This document shows positions 43,629-52,724 of a stretch of DNA of 64,000 bases, one piece after another (position 1 is the stretch's first letter; the number at the start of each line of letters is the position of its first letter). The position numbers and the translations under genes were made by a program. Below the pieces are notes generated by a model, which saw only the letters and a program-made list of their open reading frames with translations, was not told where the DNA came from and searched no databases. Where the stretch lies: NCBI GenBank assembly GCA_965263325.1, contig CBDHGY010000002.1, forward strand, positions 992,001-1,056,000, in the 5' to 3' direction. This DNA is from CBDHGY01 sp965263325 (lineage in GTDB: Bacteria; Pseudomonadota; Alphaproteobacteria; Caulobacterales; Hyphomonadaceae).

Positions 43629-43739
43629 CTAGTAGCTGCGGAGCGGGCCGCGCGTGGAAGGATGGTCAATGGCAATTACAAAACCTGCAAAAGCGAAGAC
43701 TGATGCTGCGAGCAGCAGGAGGAGGAATGCCCGCAGCAT
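43629..43739 (-). CDS. Possible 36-residue single-pass membrane protein
   Basis: An ATG at 43739, 9 bases after the phosphatase stop, opens a frame for a 36-residue peptide: MLRAFLLLLLAASVFAFAGF forms one hydrophobic helix, then a short polar tail ending RGPLRSY. The position as a third gene of the TonB receptor/phosphatase operon and the clean membrane-helix profile favour a real gene. Against it, no clear ribosome site is seen beyond possible coupling to the upstream stop. Function unknown. Confidence 0.4.
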   Translation of the reverse strand: MLRAFLLLLLAASVFAFAGFVIAIDHPSTRGPLRSY

Positions 43740-43748
43740 CAAATTTGT

Positions 43749-44933
43749 CTATTCGAGCAATTGTGCGCGTATAGAAACCAGTTCGTCGTCTGTGACATCA
43801 AGTTCGTTCTGAATGAATGCCATCACAGACCCATGCTCAGCTTCAAGATCCGCGAATGTCGCCTCGATATACTCTGGATGAGACGCCATTAGCGGAGCGA
43901 CTTTGTCCTCGGGAAGCTCAAACAAGAAAGCATATGGGCTATTGCCCTCTTCAGCTTCTTTTCGTGCCTCTTCATTCATGAAAGCGGCCATATAGTCGAC
44001 GTAGTCATCCGACAGCGAATAGTCGTGCACGACTTGTTCGCGCGGCACGCCAAGGGCTGTCAAAATCAACGCCGCGCTGGTGCCGGCGCGATCTTTACCT
44101 GCTGAACAATTGAAAGCGAGGGGAATATTACCTTTCGCCAGTTCATCGAACATCGCCGTGTAAGCGGGTGCTTGTTCATAAGCGATGTCTGAGTATTGAG
44201 CCGCCATCCCAGCCTGAACGTCATCTGGTGTGGAATCGGGGTTCATCAGTGCAGCGAACATAGGATTTTCAGCCGGGTTATCAGAAGATGCCGGATCGGG
44301 GAAGAATTTGTAATCGATCGCCCCAGCGCGCCAATCTGTTGGCTCATTTGTGCGCTCTTCTTCAGAGCGATAATCACATACAGTTCGAATGCCGAGCTGC
44401 TTGAGGTAGTCATAGTCAGCGTCCGTCAGTTCATGCATAACGCCCGACCGGAAAACCCGACCCCATTTTACGCGGCGACCATCAGAGGTTTCGTAGCCAC
44501 CCAAGTCGCGGAAATTTCGTCCGCCTTCAAGCGGAAGCAATCTTGCGGCAGCTTTAACAGGTTCGCCGTTCTCGGGAATGAACATGAAGTAGTTGCGTTG
44601 CGCGGCGTCTTCTACAGCCCACATAATGTCCTGCAGGTCGGTGAACTCGCCAACCTGGCTTCCTTCTCCTGATTTGAAATCAGGATCTGACGAAACTTCG
44701 ATCCTTACAGGTGCCCCGGCCGGCTCTGTTTGCCATGATAGTTTAAAGGCATCTGCCCCAAATTCCTTCTCAACACTGGCAGAAACAATCTCTACCGAAA
44801 CGACTTCAGCCGTTTCTTTCGCGGTAGCTTCGTTAGCATCCACGACAGGCTTTGTTTCTGTCTCTTTAGGCTCCGAACTGCCCCCGCACCCTGTAAGTGC
44901 GAGAGCAAGAGTTGCGATAATTACGCTTTTCAT
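43749..44933 (-). CDS. Lipoprotein protein-tyrosine/serine phosphatase (PF13350-like)
   Basis: A 394-residue protein. The ATG at 44933 has an excellent AAGGAGATAAGA site and starts a lipoprotein signal, MKSVIIATLALALTGCGGS (Cys16). Residues about 40-130 form a beta-sandwich-like N-domain, then the Y_phosphatase3 core begins: GGRNFRDLGGYETSDGRRV, VFRSGVMHELT, and the P-loop NCSAGKDRAGTS. The cysteine nucleophile and arginine are present, but the usual His before Cys is Asn. It begins 10 bases after the TonB-dependent receptor gene, so both probably serve uptake of one phosphorylated substrate. This role is inferred. Confidence 0.82.
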   Translation of the reverse strand: MKSVIIATLALALTGCGGSSEPKETETKPVVDANEATAKETAEVVSVEIVSASVEKEFGADAFKLSWQTEPAGAPVRIEVSSDPDFKSGEGSQVGEFTDLQDIMWAVEDAAQRNYFMFIPENGEPVKAAARLLPLEGGRNFRDLGGYETSDGRRVKWGRVFRSGVMHELTDADYDYLKQLGIRTVCDYRSEEERTNEPTDWRAGAIDYKFFPDPASSDNPAENPMFAALMNPDSTPDDVQAGMAAQYSDIAYEQAPAYTAMFDELAKGNIPLAFNCSAGKDRAGTSAALILTALGVPREQVVHDYSLSDDYVDYMAAFMNEEARKEAEEGNSPYAFLFELPEDKVAPLMASHPEYIEATFADLEAEHGSVMAFIQNELDVTDDELVSIRAQLLE

Positions 44934-44943
44934 TCTTATCTCC

Positions 44944-47502
44944 TTAGTAGTCGATACGAACACTGGCGACCCAGCGGCGACCGAAGCCTTCGACCTGGTT
45001 CGGCGTCGCAGGCGTGTTGATGTAGCGAACGTCTGTTTCGTCGGTGAGATTGTTACCGTTCAGGGCAAAAGTGACATTCGTTCCGTAGAATGCTTCCGGC
45101 AGAGTGTAGCGCAGCGAAGCATCGACACGCTCTGTCTCGTCCCAGAACTCTGTCAGGCTATCATTCTCCGTGGTTGAGAGCCAGGCATCGCGGTACTGAT
45201 AATTGATCCGCGCGGACACACCGAATTTTTCGTAGAAAACCGAAGCGTTGTATACGGTGTCGGATGTGCCTGGCAGTGAGAATTTCTGGTCATCAAGTGT
45301 TGGCGCGACAAACGAGCTGTCAACTAGGGTTAGGTTACCGCTGAAGCCGAGGCCGTCAAATGGCTCTGGTAGGAAGTCTTCCGCAGAGCCGACGAAATTG
45401 ACTTCAAATCCGGTGAGCTCGCCGCTATCACCGTTGAAGAACGAGTTGAATTGGGTGTTGGCACCCGGTGCGATCAGACCCGGCGCATAGACCGAACCAT
45501 CCACAACCGAAGATCCTGGATAGATGACGTTGTCTATGTTGCGATAATAGGCACCGACAGACAGGATGCTGGCAGGGGCAAAATACCATTCGACTGACGC
45601 ATCAAAGCCAAAGGCTTCTTCCGGATCTAGGAAGGGGTTGCCACCGGAGACTTCAAGCGAGATTGGGTCAACGCTTTGCGAAGCACGAATTTCCGAATAG
45701 GTCGGGCGTGAAATACTTGTCGTCGCTGAGAGACGCAGCTTCCAGTATTCGTCCAGGTCAATATTTGCATGGATTGATGGCAGCCAGTTTGTGTAGTCAT
45801 TGCTGGCGTTGATTGCTGAGGTCGAACCATCGGAATTCAGCAAAGTACCAGCCGATGAGAAATCTGTCTGCTCAACGCGCAGGCCATAAACCAGATTGCC
45901 CCATGCTGTGTCAGTCGTAGCCATCGCGTAGAGAGCCATCACGTCTTCTTCGATCAAAGTCAGTGAGTCTTCGTCAAATGTGGCACTGAGGCCGCCCACA
46001 TTCGCTGCCCAGGCTGAACGAATGCCCTGCTGGTTGAAGTTCCGGCCACCGATCGTATTGTTGAAATCGCTGTCCCATGCCTGGTTCGTGACAAAACTGT
46101 TCAGGTCAACACCCGCAAGCCCGGCAAAATCCTGTGCAAGAGTGGACCCGCCATTGGCTTCGCGTGTATCAAACTGCCCGCCGAATTTGACTTCTGTCGT
46201 GTTGCCAAAAAACTCAAACTCGCGTGAAAGATCGAGCTTCGCCTTGGTGGCTTCTGTGTCGGTTGCGCCGGCAAAGATCAGACCGAAGGAAAAGCCATAA
46301 TCCAACGTGTTTACATCGACAGACGTGCCAGGCTGGAAGGGCTGCGTTGGGATCAGACCAGGGTTTTGAATGTCGGTGACATCAACCTGCGCCCCAATCG
46401 CCCCGCCTAGGCTGAATGGAATGGGTAGGAAGGTCGAATTCTCGGTTTCAGTATAATTCAGCCGTGCTTCGACGTCCCAATCCGCCAGAACACCGTCATA
46501 GCCAAGTGTATTGGTGAAGGTTGAGTTCTCATAAAGACCATCTTCAAGAAGACGAGAAACCAGTACCAGGTTCGAATAAGCCTCAGTGCCCAGGGCGATT
46601 GGTGCCGGAATATCCGTGTCTGCGGGGTTTACAAAGTCGAAGTCAAACTGGTTGCGCTCTTCCCGGTCGATGAATTCTGAATATAGCGACGACAGGAACA
46701 CTGTGCTGTCCGGAGTTGGGCGAAACTCGACACGTCCGCCATAGGCGTTATCCTCACGCTCGCCGCGGTAAGAACGGAAGTCGAGATTGGTAACTGAATC
46801 GTCCTGACCGTCGCCATTTGTGTCGGCGTATTCATATTCGCGGTTGTCCGTGATGCGTCCGCGCAAATTGTGTGATCCGAAAACAAGCACGCCGAACTGG
46901 TCATTCGACCAAGAGACGCGGCCATTCAACTTTTCGATGTCCACGTCGCCGAGCTGCTGTTTGCCATAGCCCGCCTCAGCTGCAAAGCTGAGTCCCTCGC
47001 GGTCGAACGGTTTGAACGTTTCAATATTCACGAAACCAACTGTTGATTCACCCGGCATGTCAGGCGTGATCGCCTTATTGATCTCAATCTTGGAAGTGAT
47101 CACCGATGGAAAGGCGTCGAAACGCGGGATACGGCCATCTTCTGCGCCAAGCACATCCACACCGTCGAATGCGATCTTTGTGTAGCGGAACGGCGCGCCG
47201 CGGAAATTGATGTAACGCGCTTGGCCCTGATCGCGCTCAATCGCAAGACCCGGCACGCGCCCCAGTGAATCTGCGAGGTTTTGATCCGGAAAACGGCCAA
47301 TGGCATCAGCGGCCAGAATGTCGACCACATTATTTGCGTTACGTTTCGCTTCAATCGCAGCTGCCTGACTGTCGCGGATGGGCGTACCAGTCACCACAAT
47401 CGTTTCCTGACGCGCTTCCGCCTCTTCTGTTTCCTGCGCTATTGCAAATGTACCGCTAAGTGTCGCGGCACTTATCAATAATCCTGTCTTCAAACTGTGC
47501 AT
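44944..47502 (-). CDS. TonB-dependent outer-membrane receptor
   Basis: An 852-residue receptor of the Caulobacter-type TonB-dependent family. The ATG at 47502 gives a signal peptide (LKTGLLISAATLSGTFAIAQ), then a TonB-box-like ETIVVTG, and the plug begins with NNVVDILAADAIGRFPDQN and GRVPGLAIERDQGQ. The remainder is a 22-strand-type barrel with alternating aromatic strands and C-terminal WVASVRIDY, ending in the aromatic residue needed for outer-membrane insertion. Such receptors import sugars, metals or other nutrients. The neighbouring lipoprotein phosphatase hints at a phosphorylated ligand. Confidence 0.92.
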   Translation of the reverse strand: MHSLKTGLLISAATLSGTFAIAQETEEAEARQETIVVTGTPIRDSQAAAIEAKRNANNVVDILAADAIGRFPDQNLADSLGRVPGLAIERDQGQARYINFRGAPFRYTKIAFDGVDVLGAEDGRIPRFDAFPSVITSKIEINKAITPDMPGESTVGFVNIETFKPFDREGLSFAAEAGYGKQQLGDVDIEKLNGRVSWSNDQFGVLVFGSHNLRGRITDNREYEYADTNGDGQDDSVTNLDFRSYRGEREDNAYGGRVEFRPTPDSTVFLSSLYSEFIDREERNQFDFDFVNPADTDIPAPIALGTEAYSNLVLVSRLLEDGLYENSTFTNTLGYDGVLADWDVEARLNYTETENSTFLPIPFSLGGAIGAQVDVTDIQNPGLIPTQPFQPGTSVDVNTLDYGFSFGLIFAGATDTEATKAKLDLSREFEFFGNTTEVKFGGQFDTREANGGSTLAQDFAGLAGVDLNSFVTNQAWDSDFNNTIGGRNFNQQGIRSAWAANVGGLSATFDEDSLTLIEEDVMALYAMATTDTAWGNLVYGLRVEQTDFSSAGTLLNSDGSTSAINASNDYTNWLPSIHANIDLDEYWKLRLSATTSISRPTYSEIRASQSVDPISLEVSGGNPFLDPEEAFGFDASVEWYFAPASILSVGAYYRNIDNVIYPGSSVVDGSVYAPGLIAPGANTQFNSFFNGDSGELTGFEVNFVGSAEDFLPEPFDGLGFSGNLTLVDSSFVAPTLDDQKFSLPGTSDTVYNASVFYEKFGVSARINYQYRDAWLSTTENDSLTEFWDETERVDASLRYTLPEAFYGTNVTFALNGNNLTDETDVRYINTPATPNQVEGFGRRWVASVRIDY

Positions 47503-47722
47503 TTCACTACCCCTTAATGCATTCACCATTGAATGCGGGGAGGATTAGGGATTCGTTTGTAACGCGGCCCAACAGCTGAGTGAAAATTATATGAAGCTAT
47601 CTCGCCCTAGCGGTTCAAATTGAGTGGAAACCAACGCGTTTGTGCTGATTTCTTAGTTCCACAATTATGTCATGAATATGCTGGGTTGCATTCCGCCCGC
47701 CAGCTAACCGCTTCGTTGCAAA

Positions 47723-48544
47723 CTACTTAATCGGTAGCCACAAGCTCCAGCCGAGGTTTTTTGTTTCCTCTACTTGGTAAGTCTCGAGCCCTATCGTCAT
47801 ACCCAATTGGCCTTCCGATGGCTCCTGCGTGTATGTTCGAAATAGTCGGTCCCAAATCGATAAACAAAAGCCGAAATTCGTGTCGTGCTCCTGTCTGTGA
47901 ATTGAATGGTGCACCCGGTGCATATCAGGGGTTACAAAAAGTGTGCGAAGCAAGCGGTCTAACCCGTTCGGCATTGCAAGGTTCGCGTGATTAAATAATG
48001 CACTCGCGTTCAAGATGACTTCAAACAGTATCGCTGCAATGATCGCCGGCCCAAGCAACATAACGACCGCGAGCTTGTAGATGGCAGATAAGGCGATTTC
48101 GACCGGGTGAAACCTAAGCGCGCTCGACGCGTCTAGATCACGGTCTGCATGGTGAACCCGGTGCAGCCGCCAGAGAAATGGAATTTTGTGACTGATCAAA
48201 TGCTGAAACCAAATCGCCAAATCAAGCAAAACAATCGCCAATACTATTTCGATCCAAACCGGCAATGATAGCTGGTTCAGCAATCCCCAACCCAATTCTA
48301 TAGCAAGCGCCGCGCCTGCCGTTACAGCTAAGATCGGCGCAATTGTCGCCAGCGCTCGTACGAGCAAGGTTGCCAAAGCGAGCATCCCCGCATTCGTCGA
48401 CCATCTTCGCATGCGCGACTGAAGCCTGGGCCTCAAAGGTCGCCACATTTCCAAAGCCGAAAACAAGACGAAAGCGAGCAAGAATGCGGTAAGACGAAAA
48501 GCCGTTTCACTTAAGCCCAAAATGCTGATTGCTTCGCTGGGCAT
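47723..48544 (-). CDS. Sterol desaturase / fatty acid hydroxylase family protein
   Basis: A 273-residue integral membrane di-iron enzyme. The ATG at 48544 (MPSEAISILGL) has GAGG upstream; a TTG four codons earlier is also possible. Membrane helices lie at about 15-30, 50-75 and 80-105. The histidine motifs of the family are all present: HLISHK, HRVHHAD, FNHAN, and MHRVHHSIHRQEHDTNFG, which bind two irons. The family inserts hydroxyl groups or double bonds into lipids. It lies 8 bases behind the APC permease gene on the same strand. Confidence 0.88.
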   Translation of the reverse strand: MPSEAISILGLSETAFRLTAFLLAFVLFSALEMWRPLRPRLQSRMRRWSTNAGMLALATLLVRALATIAPILAVTAGAALAIELGWGLLNQLSLPVWIEIVLAIVLLDLAIWFQHLISHKIPFLWRLHRVHHADRDLDASSALRFHPVEIALSAIYKLAVVMLLGPAIIAAILFEVILNASALFNHANLAMPNGLDRLLRTLFVTPDMHRVHHSIHRQEHDTNFGFCLSIWDRLFRTYTQEPSEGQLGMTIGLETYQVEETKNLGWSLWLPIK

Positions 48545-48552
48545 TAAGGTCC

Positions 48553-50661
48553 TCAAACAGCAGATGGTGGCGCAAGTTTGGGTACGGGCCGCGCACGCAA
48601 CAATTGCTCAACATCTTCCGGCTCGCCAATAACAGCCACGCTGTCCCCCGCCAGCAAGATCTCTTCACTCGTCGCAATGCGAATATCGCCATCACGCTCT
48701 ATCAGCGCCAGCAAGCAAGACGCTGGCAAATGAATATCAGATACTTTCTTGCCCGTTTGCTCCTGTAATACAGGAATTTCACTTACGGGTCCGTGATAAA
48801 AGTGATCGTCGCGCATGAGAATCCCATTCATATCGCGCTCTTCGGTTGCAGCAAGCCAACGCTCCTCAAAGTGTTCGCTTTGAATGACTTCAGCTAAGTG
48901 CCCAGCGAGGCGAAGATCAAGCCCGACAGGTTTAACCGGGACGATAAGGAAGAGTAGCGTGTGGGCGTTGCCGACATCTTCAATTTCAAGCTTAGCTTGT
49001 GGGCCAAATCTGCAAACAATCAGCTCAGGCTGTGTTAGATCAGTTGCTGTTTTAAAGCCAAGGAACACAGCATCTTCGAGCGGGCGGAACCGCCAGTCGT
49101 TTCTCAGTATACTGTCGAAATCAAATCCTTCGGGAAAATCGAAACGCTGCTCGGCCGTTTGGTATAGCACATCGCCGAGATGTTCTTTGTCATATCGTCC
49201 ATAGCGCAAATCGAGCATCGCACTGCGTGCGATAAGGGTTTCGTACGATAAGTTTTCATCACGAGTTCTGTCATGGATGATCGACATTAGCTCGTATTCG
49301 AGCCCCTCATATTTCTGCTGACCAAGGCGCTGGTGAACATGAAAGATAGCGCCTTTGCGTTCGAGATTACCCGCCGTGTAAAACTGGTACCAAAGCGCGC
49401 AACCGATTACCATCATACCCGTAAAGGCTATAGCCAAAATCCCCATCTCGATGATCAGCCAAAACGCGATCAGTAATCCAGCTACCTGAAGCCAGGGATA
49501 GAACGGAGCTCGGAATCCTGGCTTGTAAGAAGCGATTTGGCTTTCGCGCATGACGATAACAGCAATACAAATCAGACCAAATAACAAAAGCTGAAACGCA
49601 CTCGCGAGTTTAGCGACCGCCTCTACATCAAACGTGAGCAATACTCCGCACATGATGAGGACCGTCAACATGATCGAAGTCGTAGGCGTTCCGAAACGGC
49701 CAATCTTGGAAAGTTGCTCAGGAATCAGGCCGTCTTTTGCCATGGCATAGGGATACCGTGAGGCTGACATGATACCGGCATTACCTGTAGAGGCGAACGC
49801 CGCTATAGCGGCAACCACAATCAGAATGACCCCCATGTCAAAAGGTACCCAGCCGAGAAACTTTCTGCCTGCATCGGCAACGGGCGTCAGGCTTTGATGT
49901 AATTCCTGCTCTGGCAGCACGTTTATCAGGATCATGGTGCCAAGTGTATAAATAATAGTTGCTGTGATAAGCGACAGTGTCATTCCAAGCGGGATATTTC
50001 GATCAGGATTTTCAATCTCTTCAGCGACGCTTGCAACCTTGGTGAGACCCGCATACGAAACGAAAACGAGGCCAATCGTTGAAACAAAGCCGACGAGACC
50101 GGAGGCTATAAAGGCCGAATTTCCCTCATTGGGGTGAAACGTCGACACCCCGTTCGTTTGCCCGATTCCAAAAATGATGAATGCAATCAAGATAACGACA
50201 AGCGCGGTCACCAGAATCCGCTGAAGCATTGTTGTTTCTTTCGCGCCAACAGCGTTCACGATCCCAAAAGCGATTGTGAGCAGAATTGCCAGCAAGGTAA
50301 AAGGGACATCGATATAGAGGCTGAGATAGGCTCCCATCCCAACCAATGCAAAAGCGCTCTTGAAAACAACGGCAACCCAAGACCCAAGACCGCCAATTGT
50401 TCCCATCAAAGGTCCCATCGAACGATCGAGAAAGTAATACGTCCCACCGGCTTTCGGCATGGCAGTTGAGAGCTCAGCCATGCAATACATCGCCGGAACG
50501 ATCAGGAAACCGGCGACAAAGTAAGCAAGGTAGACTGAGTCGCCCGTATAACTGGCTGCAATCCCCGGAAGCAGGAACAGACCAGAACTGAACATAGCCC
50601 CGGTGGACATCGCATAGACATCGAACAGGTTCAGGTTTTTCTTGAGAGCGTTATCAGCCAA
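48553..50661 (-). CDS. APC family permease with C-terminal regulatory domains
   Basis: A 702-residue protein. Residues about 10-430 form twelve membrane helices with the APC signature: VYAMSTGAMFSSGLFLLPGIAA in helix 1 and KVASVAEEIENPDRNIPLGM after helix 6. A long cytoplasmic tail follows. Residues about 500-640 resemble a PTS EIIA-like fold (FLIVPVKPVGLDLRLAGHLAEVI), and the last 70 have the RCK_C (TrkA-C) pattern, LPASCLLALIERDGDIRIATSE...GDSVAVIGEPEDVEQL, which binds small ligands such as nucleotides or ions. Amino-acid or cation transport gated by a ligand is therefore likely. The hydroxylase gene follows 8 bases later. Confidence 0.85.
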   Translation of the reverse strand: MADNALKKNLNLFDVYAMSTGAMFSSGLFLLPGIAASYTGDSVYLAYFVAGFLIVPAMYCMAELSTAMPKAGGTYYFLDRSMGPLMGTIGGLGSWVAVVFKSAFALVGMGAYLSLYIDVPFTLLAILLTIAFGIVNAVGAKETTMLQRILVTALVVILIAFIIFGIGQTNGVSTFHPNEGNSAFIASGLVGFVSTIGLVFVSYAGLTKVASVAEEIENPDRNIPLGMTLSLITATIIYTLGTMILINVLPEQELHQSLTPVADAGRKFLGWVPFDMGVILIVVAAIAAFASTGNAGIMSASRYPYAMAKDGLIPEQLSKIGRFGTPTTSIMLTVLIMCGVLLTFDVEAVAKLASAFQLLLFGLICIAVIVMRESQIASYKPGFRAPFYPWLQVAGLLIAFWLIIEMGILAIAFTGMMVIGCALWYQFYTAGNLERKGAIFHVHQRLGQQKYEGLEYELMSIIHDRTRDENLSYETLIARSAMLDLRYGRYDKEHLGDVLYQTAEQRFDFPEGFDFDSILRNDWRFRPLEDAVFLGFKTATDLTQPELIVCRFGPQAKLEIEDVGNAHTLLFLIVPVKPVGLDLRLAGHLAEVIQSEHFEERWLAATEERDMNGILMRDDHFYHGPVSEIPVLQEQTGKKVSDIHLPASCLLALIERDGDIRIATSEEILLAGDSVAVIGEPEDVEQLLRARPVPKLAPPSAV

Positions 50662-50788
50662 TGCGCCTCATCCTTTTCACGCGTTATCGTTTAGGCGTTC
50701 AAGGCTGGGCTCCTGCCACATTTGCCTTTGTGTCGTACGAAGGTGTCGTTAAGTGCTTAAAATCCAGTTAGTTAACTGCGTAACTAGA

Positions 50789-50983
50789 TTAGGGTGCTGA
50801 TTCGGCAAGCTCTGGTGTACGCAGGACATCAGAAGATGCAGGTTCACATTGCGCCAATTCCATTTCTTCGCCGAAGCGATCAGCAATATTGGCTTCTTCT
50901 GTCTCGACTGGAGAAGCAAACAGTCCCACCGCGCAGAATGTTGCAACTGCGATCACACAAATGGTCTTTGCAACTATATTCAT
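50789..50983 (-). CDS. Small secreted protein, unknown
   Basis: A 64-residue protein from the ATG at 50983, preceded by AAAGGAACA. It has an N-terminal signal segment (MNIVAKTICVIAVATFCAVG, then LFASP) with probable cleavage after Ala, leaving about 40 residues that are acidic and contain one Cys (FGEEMELAQCEPASSD). The longer frame to 51022 has no ribosome site. It lies between the APC permease and nhaA genes on the same strand, with gaps of about 100 bases either side. No family recognised. Confidence 0.6.
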   Translation of the reverse strand: MNIVAKTICVIAVATFCAVGLFASPVETEEANIADRFGEEMELAQCEPASSDVLRTPELAESAP

Positions 50984-51081
50984 GTGGGTGTTCCTTTCCG
51001 GTCTGTGGAAAAGATGGGACAATTTGTTTCATAACTCCAATAGAACAAACTGCGCCTCAGCATAGCTTTTTCCTATACCGC

Positions 51082-52296
51082 TTAGGCGCTGGCTTGATTC
51101 ATGCCCGTTTGGGCATGCGATGTGCTCTCTTTTCTCCCTGCCAGAATCAGCACCGCCACACCCATTATCGCCGAAGCAAATGATCCGAGAAGGACCCCAA
51201 GGCGGACATCATTCATTAGCGACACATCTTCAAAAGCGAGAGTTCCGATAAACAAGCTCATCGTAAATCCAATTCCGGTGAGACAAGCCACACCATAGAC
51301 TTGCGCCCAACTTGCACCTTCGGGGAGTTTGGCAATGCCGGTTTTGACCGCCAAGAAGGCGAGCCCAAACACACCGACCTGCTTACCAACAAATAGACCT
51401 ACCGCAATTCCCAGCGGCAATGGGGATAGAACACTTTCAATAGATATCCCCGTCAGCGAAACGCCTGCGTTCGCGAATGCAAAAACTGGAACAATGAAGA
51501 AGGCCACCCACGGATGAAGGCCATGTTCGAGCTTCAGAAGCGGCGACGGCGCGCTCTCGGTATCACCTTTGATCGGTACTGCCAGAGCGGTCAGCACGCC
51601 AGCGAGCGTTGCATGAACACCTGACTTCAACACGCAGACCCACATAACGATACCAAGTAATACGTACGGACCAATCGATTTTACGCCCGCTCGATTAATA
51701 GCCACGAGGGCCGCCATCGCGATTGACGCGTACCCGAGTGCCTGAACTGACAGTTCCGACGTATAGAACAGAGCAATAATGATGATGGCACCGAGATCAT
51801 CAATGATGGCAATTGCAAGAAGTAAAATTTTCAATGAGGTCGGAACCCGCGACCCAAGAAGCGCCAGAATACCAAGCGCGAATGCGATGTCCGTGGCTGC
51901 AGGAATTGCCCAACCCTGCAATAGGTCAGGGTTTCCCGAATTTATATAGACGAAGATCAAGGCCGGCCCGACCATACCGCCAATCGCGGCAAATAGCGGA
52001 AGCGCGGCCTTGTCGAACGTAGATAGTTCGCCCTGCAACAGCTCCCGCTTAATTTCGAGACCAACGAGGAAAAAGAACACCGCCATCAATCCATCATTGA
52101 TCCAAAGCATCATTGGTTTTGCGATTGAAAAGTCACCGACCTGCACACTTACAGGGGTACCCAAAAAACCTTCATATACGCTGCTCGCAAGGGAATTGTT
52201 TGCCCACATGGCCGCGAGCGCTGCCGCAATCAGGAGCAATCCTGCAGATGGTTCCCACTTGAAAAACTCGCGGGCTCTTCTGAATGCGTAGTTCAT
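51082..52296 (-). CDS. nhaA: Na+/H+ antiporter NhaA
   Basis: A 404-residue, twelve-helix inner-membrane antiporter that exports Na+ or Li+ in exchange for H+. The ATG at 52296 has GAGGAA upstream and gives FFKWEPSAGLLLIAAALAAM, the family opening. The ion-binding Asp pair is in AIIDDLGAIIII (about residues 160-171), and FVKSG-type and GIGFTMSLFIG segments are present. Length is normal. About 115 bases of hairpin-forming leader precede it, a likely cation-responsive control element. Confidence 0.94.
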   Translation of the reverse strand: MNYAFRRAREFFKWEPSAGLLLIAAALAAMWANNSLASSVYEGFLGTPVSVQVGDFSIAKPMMLWINDGLMAVFFFLVGLEIKRELLQGELSTFDKAALPLFAAIGGMVGPALIFVYINSGNPDLLQGWAIPAATDIAFALGILALLGSRVPTSLKILLLAIAIIDDLGAIIIIALFYTSELSVQALGYASIAMAALVAINRAGVKSIGPYVLLGIVMWVCVLKSGVHATLAGVLTALAVPIKGDTESAPSPLLKLEHGLHPWVAFFIVPVFAFANAGVSLTGISIESVLSPLPLGIAVGLFVGKQVGVFGLAFLAVKTGIAKLPEGASWAQVYGVACLTGIGFTMSLFIGTLAFEDVSLMNDVRLGVLLGSFASAIMGVAVLILAGRKESTSHAQTGMNQASA

Positions 52297-52320
52297 TTTG
52301 GTTCCTCTAACATCGCAATT

Positions 52321-52419
52321 AGCCAGGCGCTTACGCACCTGGCTGGTTAATTATGTAGTGCAGCGAGCACGAACGGATTTGGCGTTGGGAGGGGGGGAAG
52401 GACCGTCCGTGCTCGCTGC
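52321..52419 (-). ncRNA. Structured nhaA leader, candidate cation (Li+/Na+) riboswitch
   Basis: On the minus strand two hairpins stand in front of nhaA. The first has arms GCAGCGAGCACG (52419-52408) and CGTGCTCGCTGC (52371-52360), exact for 12 bases and continuing as CGGA/TCCG-like pairs, around a C-rich internal loop. The second has arms AGCCAGG (52344-52338) and CCTGGCT (52327-52321) and ends about 24 bases before the nhaA ATG, next to the ribosome site. Conserved nhaA-I and nhaA-II RNA motifs, reported as lithium-sensing riboswitches, occur upstream of nhaA in proteobacteria including Caulobacterales. Whether this is one of them cannot be proved without the covariance model. Confidence 0.55.
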
Positions 52420-52424
52420 GCGCC

Positions 52425-52724
52425 TGCTAGCTATATCTGTCACTCATTGGTGTAGGTCGCAGGCAAAATGAAAGTCTGATAGTTGATAAAGTCGCTGACT
52501 GATTGGTTTCCTGGATCATGTGGCTTTCCCTCCGACGATGATCGCGCCGAAATTCGCCACGAGCGGTCCTGCGCCCTGAGTTGCTCCCAAGCATTGCCTC
52601 AACCCATTTGTTTTGCGCAAAGCGTTCACCGTCTTCTCCAGCGTTCTAGACAACTCACAAATAGGGTTCTACTTCTATAATTCACATCGATTGATTGGAT
52701 CGCTTGAATAGGAACAAGCTATAA
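52425..52724. other. Divergent intergenic region between nhaA leader and LysR gene
   Basis: About 300 bases with no convincing gene. It must carry the nhaA promoter (pointing left) and the LysR-type gene promoter (pointing right). No clear T-N11-A operator palindrome was identified by eye. Confidence 0.35.

Noticed and set aside
50740..50790. TTAA-rich sequence near 50747-50775 as a CtrA site
   Set aside because: The spacing and the second half-site (TTAG) do not match TTAA-N7-TTAA.
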